Assembly (NCBI GenBank): GCA_016234745.1 | Contig: JACRAR010000045.1 | Span: forward strand, 1 to 36,718 | Direction: 5' to 3' | Length of the DNA: 36,718 bases | Origin: Betaproteobacteria bacterium | GTDB lineage: Bacteria; Pseudomonadota; Gammaproteobacteria; Burkholderiales; Rhodocyclaceae | Position numbers and translations under genes: made by a program | Part shown: piece by piece, positions 1-6,721 of the stretch | Position numbering within the stretch: the stretch's first letter is position 1 | Layout of the letters: each line of letters opens with the position of its first letter | Notes under the pieces: generated by a model | What the model saw: the letters and a program-made list of their open reading frames with translations, nothing else | What the model was told of the DNA's origin: nothing | Database searches by the model: none

Positions 1-229
1 ACAATTCGCCTACGGCGAACCGGGACACTTGCCGTGGAAAACGCTGCGCGTTTCCCACCGCGCGCCCCTTTGCCCACAAGCTCCACAGCCCTCCATCTAT
101 TCTCATATTTTTTGAAAAACAAAACATACAAGGGGAATGACCGGTGCAGCAATTGGAAGCTATCCAGCACTGGACGCTGTGGGTCGCCAACCCGGACAAA
201 TCTGGGCACCGGATTGCTACAGTGGTGAT
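1..229. other. Left-edge stretch without a supported gene
   Basis: No coding region can be supported here. Visible are a GC-rich beginning with a short imperfect inverted repeat around 43-62 (ggaaaacgc / gcgtttccc), an A/T-rich tract at about 98-130, and a short open frame from the GTG at about 142 that runs through the end of the neighbouring minus-strand gene. The mix of a GC-rich end and an A/T-rich spacer resembles the edge of a mobile or repeated element, but no terminal repeat, transposase motif or target-site duplication is visible. Confidence 0.3.
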
Positions 230-991
230 TTACGGAGCCAATTCCAATCTCCGAATAAGGTCTGTCAAATAATCAGCGCCTGGGGGCAGCAGCATTACGT
301 CACCAGTAGCCTGGTTATACTCTAATAACCGCAGACTATGCATCTCCCTCAATACTTTTCTAAAACGAGACGAGTTGCCATATTCCGTCCATTGAATTAG
401 TTGCCCCACGTTGGCGGTGTAGGTTGCTCCAATTAGAAGTATGACTTGGTCTTTTAACTTGATGTCAGGACGTAGGACACGTCGAACGTCAGCGCCACTC
501 CAGACTAATGGTATGCGACGTTCTACTAAGGAATCTACAGCGAGTTGAGCTTCTGCAACTGAAGTCTGATGGACTACTCGAATGAGTTCAGCCATAACCC
601 AAGAGGCCATAGACAAAACTGCACTTGCGTCCATCGGATTAGGGTCTACGTCGCCGCCTGCATGTCCTGATCCACGGTTATTTCGAATTTCGTATAGGGC
701 CGGCAGAAGGCGTGGTATCAAAATTTGAAAACTTCTTGGCGCACTCGCATTGGACTCTAGTGCTCTACATGCACCCACAAAGTCTCGGGGTTTGGTGGGC
801 GTAGCTGCGAATGTTCCCGTCGTGTATCCATCGAGGATCGTATAGACGATCTCGCAAAACTTACCTCCACTTAATTCCGCCGGACTCCAGCGATGCTCCA
901 TGAAGTTCTGGACAATGCTGTTGTATTCTTGAATCAGGGGATCTCTTAAACCGGCAGGCAACGTCGATAACAGCGTTGTTGGTGGAAGCAT
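230..991 (-). CDS. HEPN-motif protein with C-terminal winged-helix-like region, putative ribonuclease effector
   Basis: This 253-residue protein is not recognised as a named family member. Residues 1-145 look all-helical and contain R103-N-N-R-G-S-G-H110. That fits the R-(N/H/D)-x(4-6)-H catalytic motif of HEPN ribonucleases, and a long hydrophobic helix follows (about 121-142), as in Abi_C-type abortive-infection domains. Residues about 178-250 (KLKDQVILLIG, then a charged helix and a strand-like end LLEYNQATGDVMLL) look like a winged helix. The start is ATG at 991. The gene begins 3 bp after the stop of the small upstream gene (995-1465), so the two are almost certainly cotranscribed. Base composition looks more A/T-rich than in the arn operon beyond, which suggests transfer. 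Seen: the motif, the helical pattern and the coupling. Known: HEPN domains with this motif are often RNases in toxin-antitoxin and abortive-infection systems. Inferred: an RNase-type defence function. It could instead be a HEPN protein of unrelated role. Confidence 0.72.
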   Translation of the reverse strand: MLPPTTLLSTLPAGLRDPLIQEYNSIVQNFMEHRWSPAELSGGKFCEIVYTILDGYTTGTFAATPTKPRDFVGACRALESNASAPRSFQILIPRLLPALYEIRNNRGSGHAGGDVDPNPMDASAVLSMASWVMAELIRVVHQTSVAEAQLAVDSLVERRIPLVWSGADVRRVLRPDIKLKDQVILLIGATYTANVGQLIQWTEYGNSSRFRKVLREMHSLRLLEYNQATGDVMLLPPGADYLTDLIRRLELAP

Positions 992-994
992 CTT

Positions 995-1465
995 TTATAG
1001 GGAAGCTTTTCCGTCCGTGGTTACAAAAAACTGATTCCCATCTTTTTCGCAATGCCCTTTACTTATATTCCTGCTCAGACAAAGTGCGGGGTTCCCTATC
1101 CTAGTTTGGTTGCTGGCTTTGAGGGCTGCTGTGATGTCGGCTGACGAGATTCTAGTCTTGCCTTTCGCTTCTAGCCACACAGCAGTAGCGAGGAATTTTT
1201 TCACCTGATTCTTGTCTGCCGTCTTCCCTTTCAGAAAAGTTGCAAGAGGCTGGCTAGCAATTGCAGGATCTGCCGGCATCGGCTGATGGCTGTGTGAAGC
1301 AGAGTCGTTAGATGTTATCGCCGCAGGAAGAGGAATAGGGGCGATAGCTAGTAGCTTCGGGGCTTGCTGAATGATCTTATCGAGTTGCTGACTAACCCAG
1401 TCTTTGTCGCCTTCACCGGAAAACTCGATAGAACCCAGCTTGAATTCGATCTTTGCTTCGCTCAT
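995..1465 (-). CDS. Small two-part protein with C-terminal winged-helix-like domain, partner of the HEPN protein
   Basis: The protein has 156 residues when started at the ATG at 1465, which is preceded by a strong ribosome site (GGAGGA, 5 nt spacing). An in-frame start 12 codons upstream lacks this support. Residues 1-38 form a short strand-rich then helical head (KIEFKLGSIEFSGEG, then WVSQQLDKII). Residues 41-80 are a Pro/Ala/Ser linker, probably disordered. Residues 85-156 (NQVKKFLATAVWLEAKG, ISSADITAALKASNQ, a basic turn with two Cys, then FFVTTDGKASL) have the helix-helix-helix-strand plan of a winged helix. No enzyme motif is visible. It lies directly upstream of the HEPN gene and is probably its regulator, adaptor or antitoxin; that role is inferred from position and size. 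Function unknown. Confidence 0.7.
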   Translation of the reverse strand: MSEAKIEFKLGSIEFSGEGDKDWVSQQLDKIIQQAPKLLAIAPIPLPAAITSNDSASHSHQPMPADPAIASQPLATFLKGKTADKNQVKKFLATAVWLEAKGKTRISSADITAALKASNQTRIGNPALCLSRNISKGHCEKDGNQFFVTTDGKASL

Positions 1466-1523
1466 ATTTTCCTCCAAGATTTGGATATTCCCCTCGTCCA
1501 AGTAGCACGGGGGGAGCTATTGA

Positions 1524-1538
1524 TGCATAGTGTATGCA
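1524..1538. promoter_or_regulatory. Inverted repeat upstream of the HEPN cassette, possible operator
   Basis: TGCATA-GTG-TATGCA is a perfect 6+6 bp inverted repeat with a 3-bp centre, 58 bp upstream of the ATG at 1465. Its size and position suit a binding site for a dimeric winged-helix or HTH protein, possibly the cassette's own small protein. No second copy was noticed nearby, and chance occurrence of a 6-bp arm is possible. Confidence 0.35.
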
Positions 1539-1574
1539 ATTTACATCATAAGCCATATTTATGCTGTGGAGATT

Positions 1575-1593
1575 ATCTGGTTCGAGTCCAGAT
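1575..1593 (+). other. T-arm-like hairpin, possible tRNA remnant or attachment site
   Basis: ATCTGG-TTCGAGT-CCAGAT is a perfect 6-bp stem closed by a 7-base loop that reads exactly like a tRNA T-loop. No matching acceptor 5' strand, D-arm or anticodon arm can be found in the bases to the left, so this is not a tRNA gene. tRNA 3' ends are common integration sites, so it may be a leftover att half-site at the edge of the 230-1465 cassette. That is an inference from one hairpin. Confidence 0.25.
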
Positions 1594-1639
1594 TCGCGAG
1601 GCAGACAATACTCGAATACTGATGCGAATTCGGAAACTC

Positions 1640-1838
1640 CCCTCTGCGCCGCTGAGCGGAGGACCGCCAGACCGGGGTAGTCCGGACTCGCTGTTTGAGC
1701 CGTAGGCGAGTTTGCGAGGCTGGCCGGGCTGGTGGTGCGGAGCGAGGGAAGCCGCAGGCCGGGGCAGCGGGGTGCGTTTCTTTGCCTACTTTCTTGCCGC
1801 ACAGCAAGAAAGTGGGTCGCCCGCCGGGGCGAGTCCCG
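1640..1838. repeat. Dispersed GC-rich palindromic repeat of betaproteobacterial type
   Basis: This gene-free stretch has the wording of a repeat I associate with betaproteobacterial genomes: a segment reading (on minus) 'aactcgcctacggctcaaacag', short GC-rich dyads, and at its right end a perfect 10-bp stem ACTTTCTTGC (1788-1797) / GCAAGAAAGT (1804-1813) around a 6-base loop. The open frames crossing it in several phases are low-complexity Arg/Ala/Pro translations, as expected for a non-coding repeat. It starts a few bases past the phoH stop, so the stem may also act in 3' end formation for the arn-phoH operon, although no U-tract follows. Identification as a known repeat rests on memory of similar sequences, not on a search. 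The boundaries are approximate. Confidence 0.6.
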
Positions 1839-1843
1839 GCAAT

Positions 1844-3292
1844 CTACAACACCTCCGCCGCATGATCCGCCAGCCGCGAACGCTCGCCGCGCTGCAGCGT
1901 GACGTGTCCTGAATGCGGCCAACCCTTGAAGCGATCGACGACATAGGTCAGCCCGGAACTGCCTTCAGTCAGATAGGGGGTGTCGATTTGCGCGATGTTG
2001 CCCAGGCAGACGACCTTGGTGCCCGGCCCGGCGCGCGTGATCAGGGTTTTCATCTGCTTCGGCGTGAGGTTCTGCGCCTCGTCGATGATCAGGAACTTGT
2101 TCAGGAAGGTGCGGCCGCGCATGAAATTCAGCGACTTGACCTTGATGCGGCTGCGGATCAAATCCATCGTCGCGGCCCGGCCCCAGTCGCCGCTTGCGGC
2201 ACTGCCGGTAGGCGCGTCTTCCGGCGGGCGATTGAGTACGTCGAGGTTATCGTCGAGCGCCCCCATCCAGGGGGTCATTTTCTCTTCCTCGGTACCGGGC
2301 AGGAAACCGATGTCCTCGCCGACCGGGACAGTGACGCGGGTGATGATGATTTCCGAATAGCGCTTGTTTTCGAGCACCTGGGTGAGGCTGGCGGCCAGCG
2401 TCAGCAGGGTCTTGCCGGTGCCCGCCTGTCCCAGCAGCGTCACGAAATCGATATCGGGATTCATCAGCAGGTTGAGCGCGAAGTTCTGCTCGCGGTTGCG
2501 CGCGGTGATGCCCCACACGGCGTTTTTCTGGTGCGTGTATTCAGTCAGGGTTTCCAGCACGGCGCTCTTGGCGTCGGCTTCGCGGACCCAGGCATAGAGC
2601 GGTTGCGCGCCTTCCTGCCAGACGAATTCATTGACCAGCAGTTCGGCGCAAAGCGGACCGCGGATGCGATAGAAGGTGCGCATCTCCTGTTTCCACGACT
2701 CGAGATCCCTGGCGTGCTTGTCCCAGAAATTTTCGGGAAGTTCGCGCGAACCGGTGTAGAGCAGTTCGGTGTCTTCCAGCACCTTGTCGTTGAAATAATC
2801 CTGCGCGGCCAAACCCAGGGCGCGCGCCTTGATGCGCATGTTGATGTCTTTCGACACCAGGATCACCGGGCGCTTGGGGAATTTCTCGCTGAGATGCATC
2901 ACCACCGCGATGATCTGATTGTCGGCTTTGGCAGTGGGCAGGGAGGAGGGGATGGCGCCGTTGATGGCTTCGGTTTGCAGGAACAGGCGGCCGCTGGCCA
3001 GGTCGCGGGAAGCTTCCTTGAGTGGAATGCCGTGCTTGATTTCGTCTTCGAATCCGGAAACTATTTCATCGAGCAGACGGCTGGCCTGCCGCGTGTTGCG
3101 CGCCACTTCGGTCATGCCCTTCTTGTTGGCATCGAGTTCTTCCAAAGTCATCATCGGCACGTAGATGTCGTGCTCTTCGAAGCGGAACAGGCTGGTCGGA
3201 TCGTGCATCAGCACATTCGTGTCGAGCACGAACAGCTTGGGCTGCTTGGCGGTTTTTTGCGACTTGGCGCGCGCGGTGTGCTTGGCGTTCAT
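1844..3292 (-). CDS. PIN domain and PhoH-type ATPase (PhoH2-like)
   Basis: 482 residues. The N-terminal PIN nuclease domain (about 19-165) has the acidic residues D24 (VLDTNVLMH), E51/E52, D124 and D149. The C-terminal PhoH P-loop ATPase/helicase domain (about 260-470) has Walker A GQAGTGKT at 288-295 and the Walker B-like stretch FLIIDEAQN. PIN-PhoH fusions (PhoH2) are ATP-dependent RNA-unwinding ribonucleases in other bacteria, so a cytoplasmic RNA-processing role is likely but inferred. The start is ATG at 3292, with AGGAAACC upstream. A longer in-frame extension (to 3373) runs into the peroxiredoxin gene, lacks a ribosome site and is low-complexity, so it was rejected. This is the last gene of the arn operon, 17 bp behind the peroxiredoxin. 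It could equally be called a PhoH family protein. Confidence 0.93.
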   Translation of the reverse strand: MNAKHTARAKSQKTAKQPKLFVLDTNVLMHDPTSLFRFEEHDIYVPMMTLEELDANKKGMTEVARNTRQASRLLDEIVSGFEDEIKHGIPLKEASRDLASGRLFLQTEAINGAIPSSLPTAKADNQIIAVVMHLSEKFPKRPVILVSKDINMRIKARALGLAAQDYFNDKVLEDTELLYTGSRELPENFWDKHARDLESWKQEMRTFYRIRGPLCAELLVNEFVWQEGAQPLYAWVREADAKSAVLETLTEYTHQKNAVWGITARNREQNFALNLLMNPDIDFVTLLGQAGTGKTLLTLAASLTQVLENKRYSEIIITRVTVPVGEDIGFLPGTEEEKMTPWMGALDDNLDVLNRPPEDAPTGSAASGDWGRAATMDLIRSRIKVKSLNFMRGRTFLNKFLIIDEAQNLTPKQMKTLITRAGPGTKVVCLGNIAQIDTPYLTEGSSGLTYVVDRFKGWPHSGHVTLQRGERSRLADHAAEVL

Positions 3293-3309
3293 TGGTTTCC
3301 TGGAATGGC

Positions 3310-3783
3310 TCAGAGGGATTTGACTGCGGCGAGGACTTCTGCGGCATGGCCATCGGCCTTGACCGCACGCCACTCCTGGCGCAATGTTCCTTTGTCATCG
3401 ATGAGGAAAGTGCTGCGTTCGATTCCGCGCACCTGCTTGCCGTACATGTTCTTCATCTTGATCACGCCAAAAAGCTCGCAGGCTGTTTCCTCGGCATCGA
3501 CCAACAGTTCAAAGGGCAGCCCCAGCTTGGACTTGAAATTTTCGTGCGATTTCAGGCTGTCACGCGAGATGCCGTAGATGTCGCAGCCGAGTTTCTGGAA
3601 AGCGGCGTGATGGTCCCTGAACTGTCCCGCTTCGGTGGTGCAACCGGGCGTGCTGTCCTTGGGATAGAAATACAGCACGAGGTTCCGGCCACGCTGGGCG
3701 GCAAGCTGGAAAGTCTGATCGCCGGTTGCGAGCAGGGAAAAATCGGGCACAGCTTGTTTGAGTTTCATGATCATTTCATCCAT
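3310..3783 (-). CDS. bcp: PrxQ/BCP-type thioredoxin-fold peroxiredoxin
   Basis: 157 residues from the first ATG; ATGs at 3774 and 3768 are also possible starts. It should reduce hydroperoxides in the cytoplasm using thioredoxin or a similar donor. The peroxidatic motif P-x3-T-x2-C is present (YPKDSTPGCT), and the AhpC/TSA fold runs through the whole protein, with the RGIERSTFLID signature near residue 120. The resolving Cys usually found five residues after the catalytic Cys is replaced by Gly, so the enzyme is either 1-Cys or resolves through another Cys (19 residues downstream, or the one in AEETACEL). The 5' end overlaps the 3' end of arnD by 8 bp. Its place between arnD and phoH suggests cotranscription with the lipid A modification genes. 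Confidence 0.92.
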   Translation of the reverse strand: MDEMIMKLKQAVPDFSLLATGDQTFQLAAQRGRNLVLYFYPKDSTPGCTTEAGQFRDHHAAFQKLGCDIYGISRDSLKSHENFKSKLGLPFELLVDAEETACELFGVIKMKNMYGKQVRGIERSTFLIDDKGTLRQEWRAVKADGHAAEVLAAVKSL

Positions 3784-4705
3784 TCAGAGTTTCGGCTGCA
3801 AGGAATTCCTCTCCCTGCAGCATCAATGTGCCGGAGCGCCCGGCTACTTCGCCGCGGATTACCTCGTGACGCGGCAGGCGGTCGGCATCGAGCGAGTCGA
3901 ACAGGGATTGCATCGAGGTCAATTCGTAGCCTTGCGCACGCCAACCCGACAGCAAATTTTCGAGAATCGGCAGCAGTTTCATGCCCTCCATTTCCGCATG
4001 GAGCGTGAATACATGCCCTTGCGGCGGCGGCGACTGTGTCAGCTGAAGCAGATAGTCGGCGACATTGCCGCTGTTGACGCCGTTGAGTCCGATCAATTCG
4101 TCAAGTGTCGGCAGAGTGGTAGGCAGTTGCGGGCAGAGGATCACCTCTCCCCTGTATACGGGCATGAATGGGTGGGTGCCGCGCGTATCGGAGGCATATT
4201 TGAATCCCAGCCGTTGGGTCAGGCGCATGGCATGCGCATTCATCTGCCAGCCTGCCGCGCCGTGGGTTATGGCGGGTTCCCCAAAAACGTCCTGAAAGCG
4301 GGTACAGGCACGTTCCATTTCGTTTTCCGTCCAGCCGGCATTGGCTTTTTCAACGCCGTCCTGCCATTTGACGTGGTCCCAGCTATGGATGCCGACTTCG
4401 AAACCGGCATCGCGCACGCTCCTCAGAATCTCGGCACATTTCACGCCGATGTCCGGCCCGGGCAGCAGAGTGCCGTAGAGCAGGGTTTTGAAGCCGTAAT
4501 GCGAGACTACAGAAGTGCGCGAGACTTTTTTGAGGAAACCAGGACGGAAGGCGCGCTTGAGCGCCCTGCCGGTATGATCGGGGCCGAGCGAAAATAGGCA
4601 GGTGGCGCCGGCATCATGGCGGCGCAGGCTTTCCACAAGACGCGGCACCCCCTGCAGGGTGCCGCGAAATGTATCTACATCGATCTTGAGGGCGAGTTTC
4701 GGCAA
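3776..4705 (-). CDS. arnD: 4-deoxy-4-formamido-L-arabinose-phosphoundecaprenol deformylase ArnD
   Basis: 309 residues, close to the usual ArnD length of about 300. It removes the formyl group from undecaprenyl-phosphate-Ara4FN at the inner membrane, giving the Ara4N donor used by ArnT. It is a NodB-type polysaccharide deacetylase: the D-x-D motif is at D9/D11 (LKIDVDTF) and the metal-binding H-x3-H is H107-S-W-D-H111. The segment after it (RGTLQGVPRLVESLRRHDAG) is characteristic of ArnD. The only start that keeps the conserved N-terminus is TTG at 4705. It lies 4 bp after the TGA of the decarboxylase gene, with no strong ribosome site, so translation is probably coupled. A TTG start may hold expression low. 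The 3' end overlaps the peroxiredoxin gene by 8 bp. Confidence 0.93.
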   Translation of the reverse strand: MPKLALKIDVDTFRGTLQGVPRLVESLRRHDAGATCLFSLGPDHTGRALKRAFRPGFLKKVSRTSVVSHYGFKTLLYGTLLPGPDIGVKCAEILRSVRDAGFEVGIHSWDHVKWQDGVEKANAGWTENEMERACTRFQDVFGEPAITHGAAGWQMNAHAMRLTQRLGFKYASDTRGTHPFMPVYRGEVILCPQLPTTLPTLDELIGLNGVNSGNVADYLLQLTQSPPPQGHVFTLHAEMEGMKLLPILENLLSGWRAQGYELTSMQSLFDSLDADRLPRHEVIRGEVAGRSGTLMLQGEEFLAAETLNG

Positions 4706-4709
4706 GCGT

Positions 4710-5753
4710 TCAATCCATCAGTTGCCGCGCGGCGGCGACGTCGCTGCGGTAAGCCTCGAAAATGCTGCGCAAGGCATCCTCGAAAGTCACCTTGGGTGCC
4801 CATTCGAGATCGGCCATGGTATTGGTGATTTTCGGCACGCGGTGCTGTGTGTCCTGGTAACCCTTGCCGTAGTATTCACCGGAGGTGGTCTCAAGTACTT
4901 TCACCTTGGCTACGCTCGCGGCATACTCGGGAAACTGCCGGGCGAGGTCGAGCATGAGCGTGGCGAGCTCGCGGATCGAGTAATTGTTCTTCGGGTTGCC
5001 GATGTTGTAGATCTTGCCGTTGGCGATGCCGTCCTTGTTCTCGATGATTTTCATCAGGGCGTCGATGCCATCCGAGACGTAGGTGAAGGAGCGCTTCTGG
5101 GCGCCGCCGTCCACGAGCTTGATCGGCTCGCCGCGCACAATGTGGCCGAGGAACTGGGTGATGACGCGCGAGCTGCCTTCCTTCGGCGTGTAGATTGAAT
5201 CGAGGCCCGGCCCGATCCAGTTGAAGGGGCGGAACAGCGTGTATTGCAGGCCTTCCTGCTGGCCGTAGGCGTGGATGACGCGGTCCATCATCTGCTTGGC
5301 GCAGGAATAGATCCAGCGCGGCTTGTTGATCGGGCCGAGGATCAGTTCGGAATTCTCCGGGTCGAACTCGGCGTCCTTGCACATGCCATAGACCTCGGAG
5401 GTCGAGGGGAAGATCACGCGCTTCTTGTACTTCACCGCCTGGCGGATGATCGGCAGGTTGGCCTCGAAGTCGAGTTCGAAGACGCGCAGCGGCTCCTTGA
5501 CGTAGGTGGCCGGCGTGGCGATGGCGACCAGCGGCAGGATGACGTCGCATTTGCGCACGTGGTACTCGATCCACTCCTTGTTGATCATGATGTCGCCCTC
5601 GAAGAAATGGAAGCGAGGGTTGGCCATCAGGTCGGTGACGCGCTCGGACTGCATGTCCATGCCGTACACCTCCCAGTCGGTGGTGTCCATGATGCGCTGG
5701 GAGAGGTGGTGGCCGATGAAGCCATTGACGCCGAGGATGAGGACTTTTTTCAT
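4710..5753 (-). CDS. arnA: UDP-glucuronate C4''-dehydrogenase/decarboxylase (C-terminal half of ArnA as a separate protein)
   Basis: 347 residues, a short-chain dehydrogenase-type epimerase fold. It oxidises and decarboxylates UDP-glucuronic acid to the UDP-4-keto-pentose that ArnB aminates. The NAD-binding G-x-x-G-x-x-G is at 8-14 (GVNGFIG), the S/T region is STSEVYGMC at 117-125, and the catalytic Y149-x3-K153 is in WIYSCAKQMMDRVI. These blocks read like the decarboxylase domain of enterobacterial ArnA. In enterobacteria this domain is fused to a formyltransferase; here it stands alone. The start is ATG at 5753, inside an ATGA overlap with the stop of the formyltransferase gene, so a 52-codon in-frame extension was rejected. 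The split arrangement is also known in some betaproteobacteria (arnA1/arnA2-type naming). Confidence 0.94.
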   Translation of the reverse strand: MKKVLILGVNGFIGHHLSQRIMDTTDWEVYGMDMQSERVTDLMANPRFHFFEGDIMINKEWIEYHVRKCDVILPLVAIATPATYVKEPLRVFELDFEANLPIIRQAVKYKKRVIFPSTSEVYGMCKDAEFDPENSELILGPINKPRWIYSCAKQMMDRVIHAYGQQEGLQYTLFRPFNWIGPGLDSIYTPKEGSSRVITQFLGHIVRGEPIKLVDGGAQKRSFTYVSDGIDALMKIIENKDGIANGKIYNIGNPKNNYSIRELATLMLDLARQFPEYAASVAKVKVLETTSGEYYGKGYQDTQHRVPKITNTMADLEWAPKVTFEDALRSIFEAYRSDVAAARQLMD

Positions 5754-6721
5754 GTTTGGGGCAGTGAGGTAGGGGTAATGGTGCGGGGATCGGCCTGGGA
5801 GTCGAGGGATACCGGTATCGGACCGAATTTGGCGAGCCACTCCGCTGCGGAAAATTGCTTGCCTGCGAATTCTACCGTAAGCAGGCGCAACAGCTTGCGA
5901 TCGCCGCATTCAGCGACCAGCCTGTCGTTGCGGACCAGCAGGGCGGGTTTGCCGCATTCGCCGGTTTCACCAGTTGGCTGTAGCGTGGCCAGGACCCGCA
6001 GCTGTCCGTCGAGGAAGTTGCAGAATGCACCGGGGTAGGGTGGGGCGACGGCGCGAACCAGGTTGTGGATGGCCTGCGCCGGCTGCCACCAGTCAATGCG
6101 TCCATCCTCGGCCTTGCGCCCGCCAAAATAGCTGCCTCGCGCCAGATCTTGGGGAATTTCCTTTGCAGTGCCATCGATCAGCTGAGGCAGGATGCGGTCA
6201 AGCGCCATTTCCGCGGCTACGGTGACTTTCTGGAATACCGCCAGCGCCGTGTCATTGGGGAGGATAGGCACGGCCTGCTGGGCGACCACCGCACCGGCAT
6301 CGGGTTTCTCCAGCATGCGATGCAGCGAAGCACCGGTTTCGCGCTCGCCATGCAGCACCGCCCAGTTCACCGGGACGCGCCCGCGGTATTTCGGCAGCAG
6401 TGAGCCGTGCATGTTGTAGGCGCCAAGTCTTGGCAGAGCCAGCAGCGCCGGTTTGAGCATCAGCCGATAGTAAAAGGAGAAGACGAAATCCGGCGCCAGT
6501 GCGGCGATGCGTGCGATCATGGCCGGGTCGTTGGGGTCATCCGGGGTGATGCAGGGCAGGCCATGCTGTGCGGCGAGTTCGGCGACACTGTCAAACCAGA
6601 TGGTTTCGTCCGGATTGTCCTGATGCGTGACCACCAATGCGACGTCAACGCCATGCGCCAGAAGCACCGACAGGCAACGCACACCCACATTGTGGTAGGC
6701 GAAGACCACAGCGCGGGTCAT
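5750..6721 (-). CDS. UDP-4-amino-4-deoxy-L-arabinose formyltransferase (N-terminal half of ArnA as a separate protein)
   Basis: 323 residues. It transfers a formyl group from N10-formyltetrahydrofolate to UDP-Ara4N, the form accepted by ArnC. The catalytic triad N103, H105 and D141 is visible in AYNMHGSLLPKYRG and EKPDAGAVV, at nearly the same positions as N102/H104/D140 of E. coli ArnA. A smaller C-terminal OB-like part follows (about 205-305). The start is ATG at 6721, where ATGA overlaps the arnC stop. Open frame further upstream belongs to the antisense of arnC. In E. coli this activity and the decarboxylase are on one 660-residue chain; here the two halves are consecutive genes with 4 bp shared, so expression can remain close to 1:1. 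Confidence 0.93.
   Translation of the reverse strand: MTRAVVFAYHNVGVRCLSVLLAHGVDVALVVTHQDNPDETIWFDSVAELAAQHGLPCITPDDPNDPAMIARIAALAPDFVFSFYYRLMLKPALLALPRLGAYNMHGSLLPKYRGRVPVNWAVLHGERETGASLHRMLEKPDAGAVVAQQAVPILPNDTALAVFQKVTVAAEMALDRILPQLIDGTAKEIPQDLARGSYFGGRKAEDGRIDWWQPAQAIHNLVRAVAPPYPGAFCNFLDGQLRVLATLQPTGETGECGKPALLVRNDRLVAECGDRKLLRLLTVEFAGKQFSAAEWLAKFGPIPVSLDSQADPRTITPTSLPQT

Noticed and set aside
1575-1600. Apparent tRNA 3' half
   Set aside because: Only the T-arm is present; no acceptor, D-arm or anticodon arm upstream.
1413-1922. Overlapping short frames in the repeat region on both strands
   Set aside because: Translations are low-complexity Arg/Ala/Pro and follow the dispersed repeat.
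1913-3577. Long plus-strand frame opposite phoH and bcp
   Set aside because: It is antisense to two recognised genes, is rich in Gln/His/Gly/Asp of the kind produced by reading GC-rich genes backwards, and has no family pattern or ribosome site.
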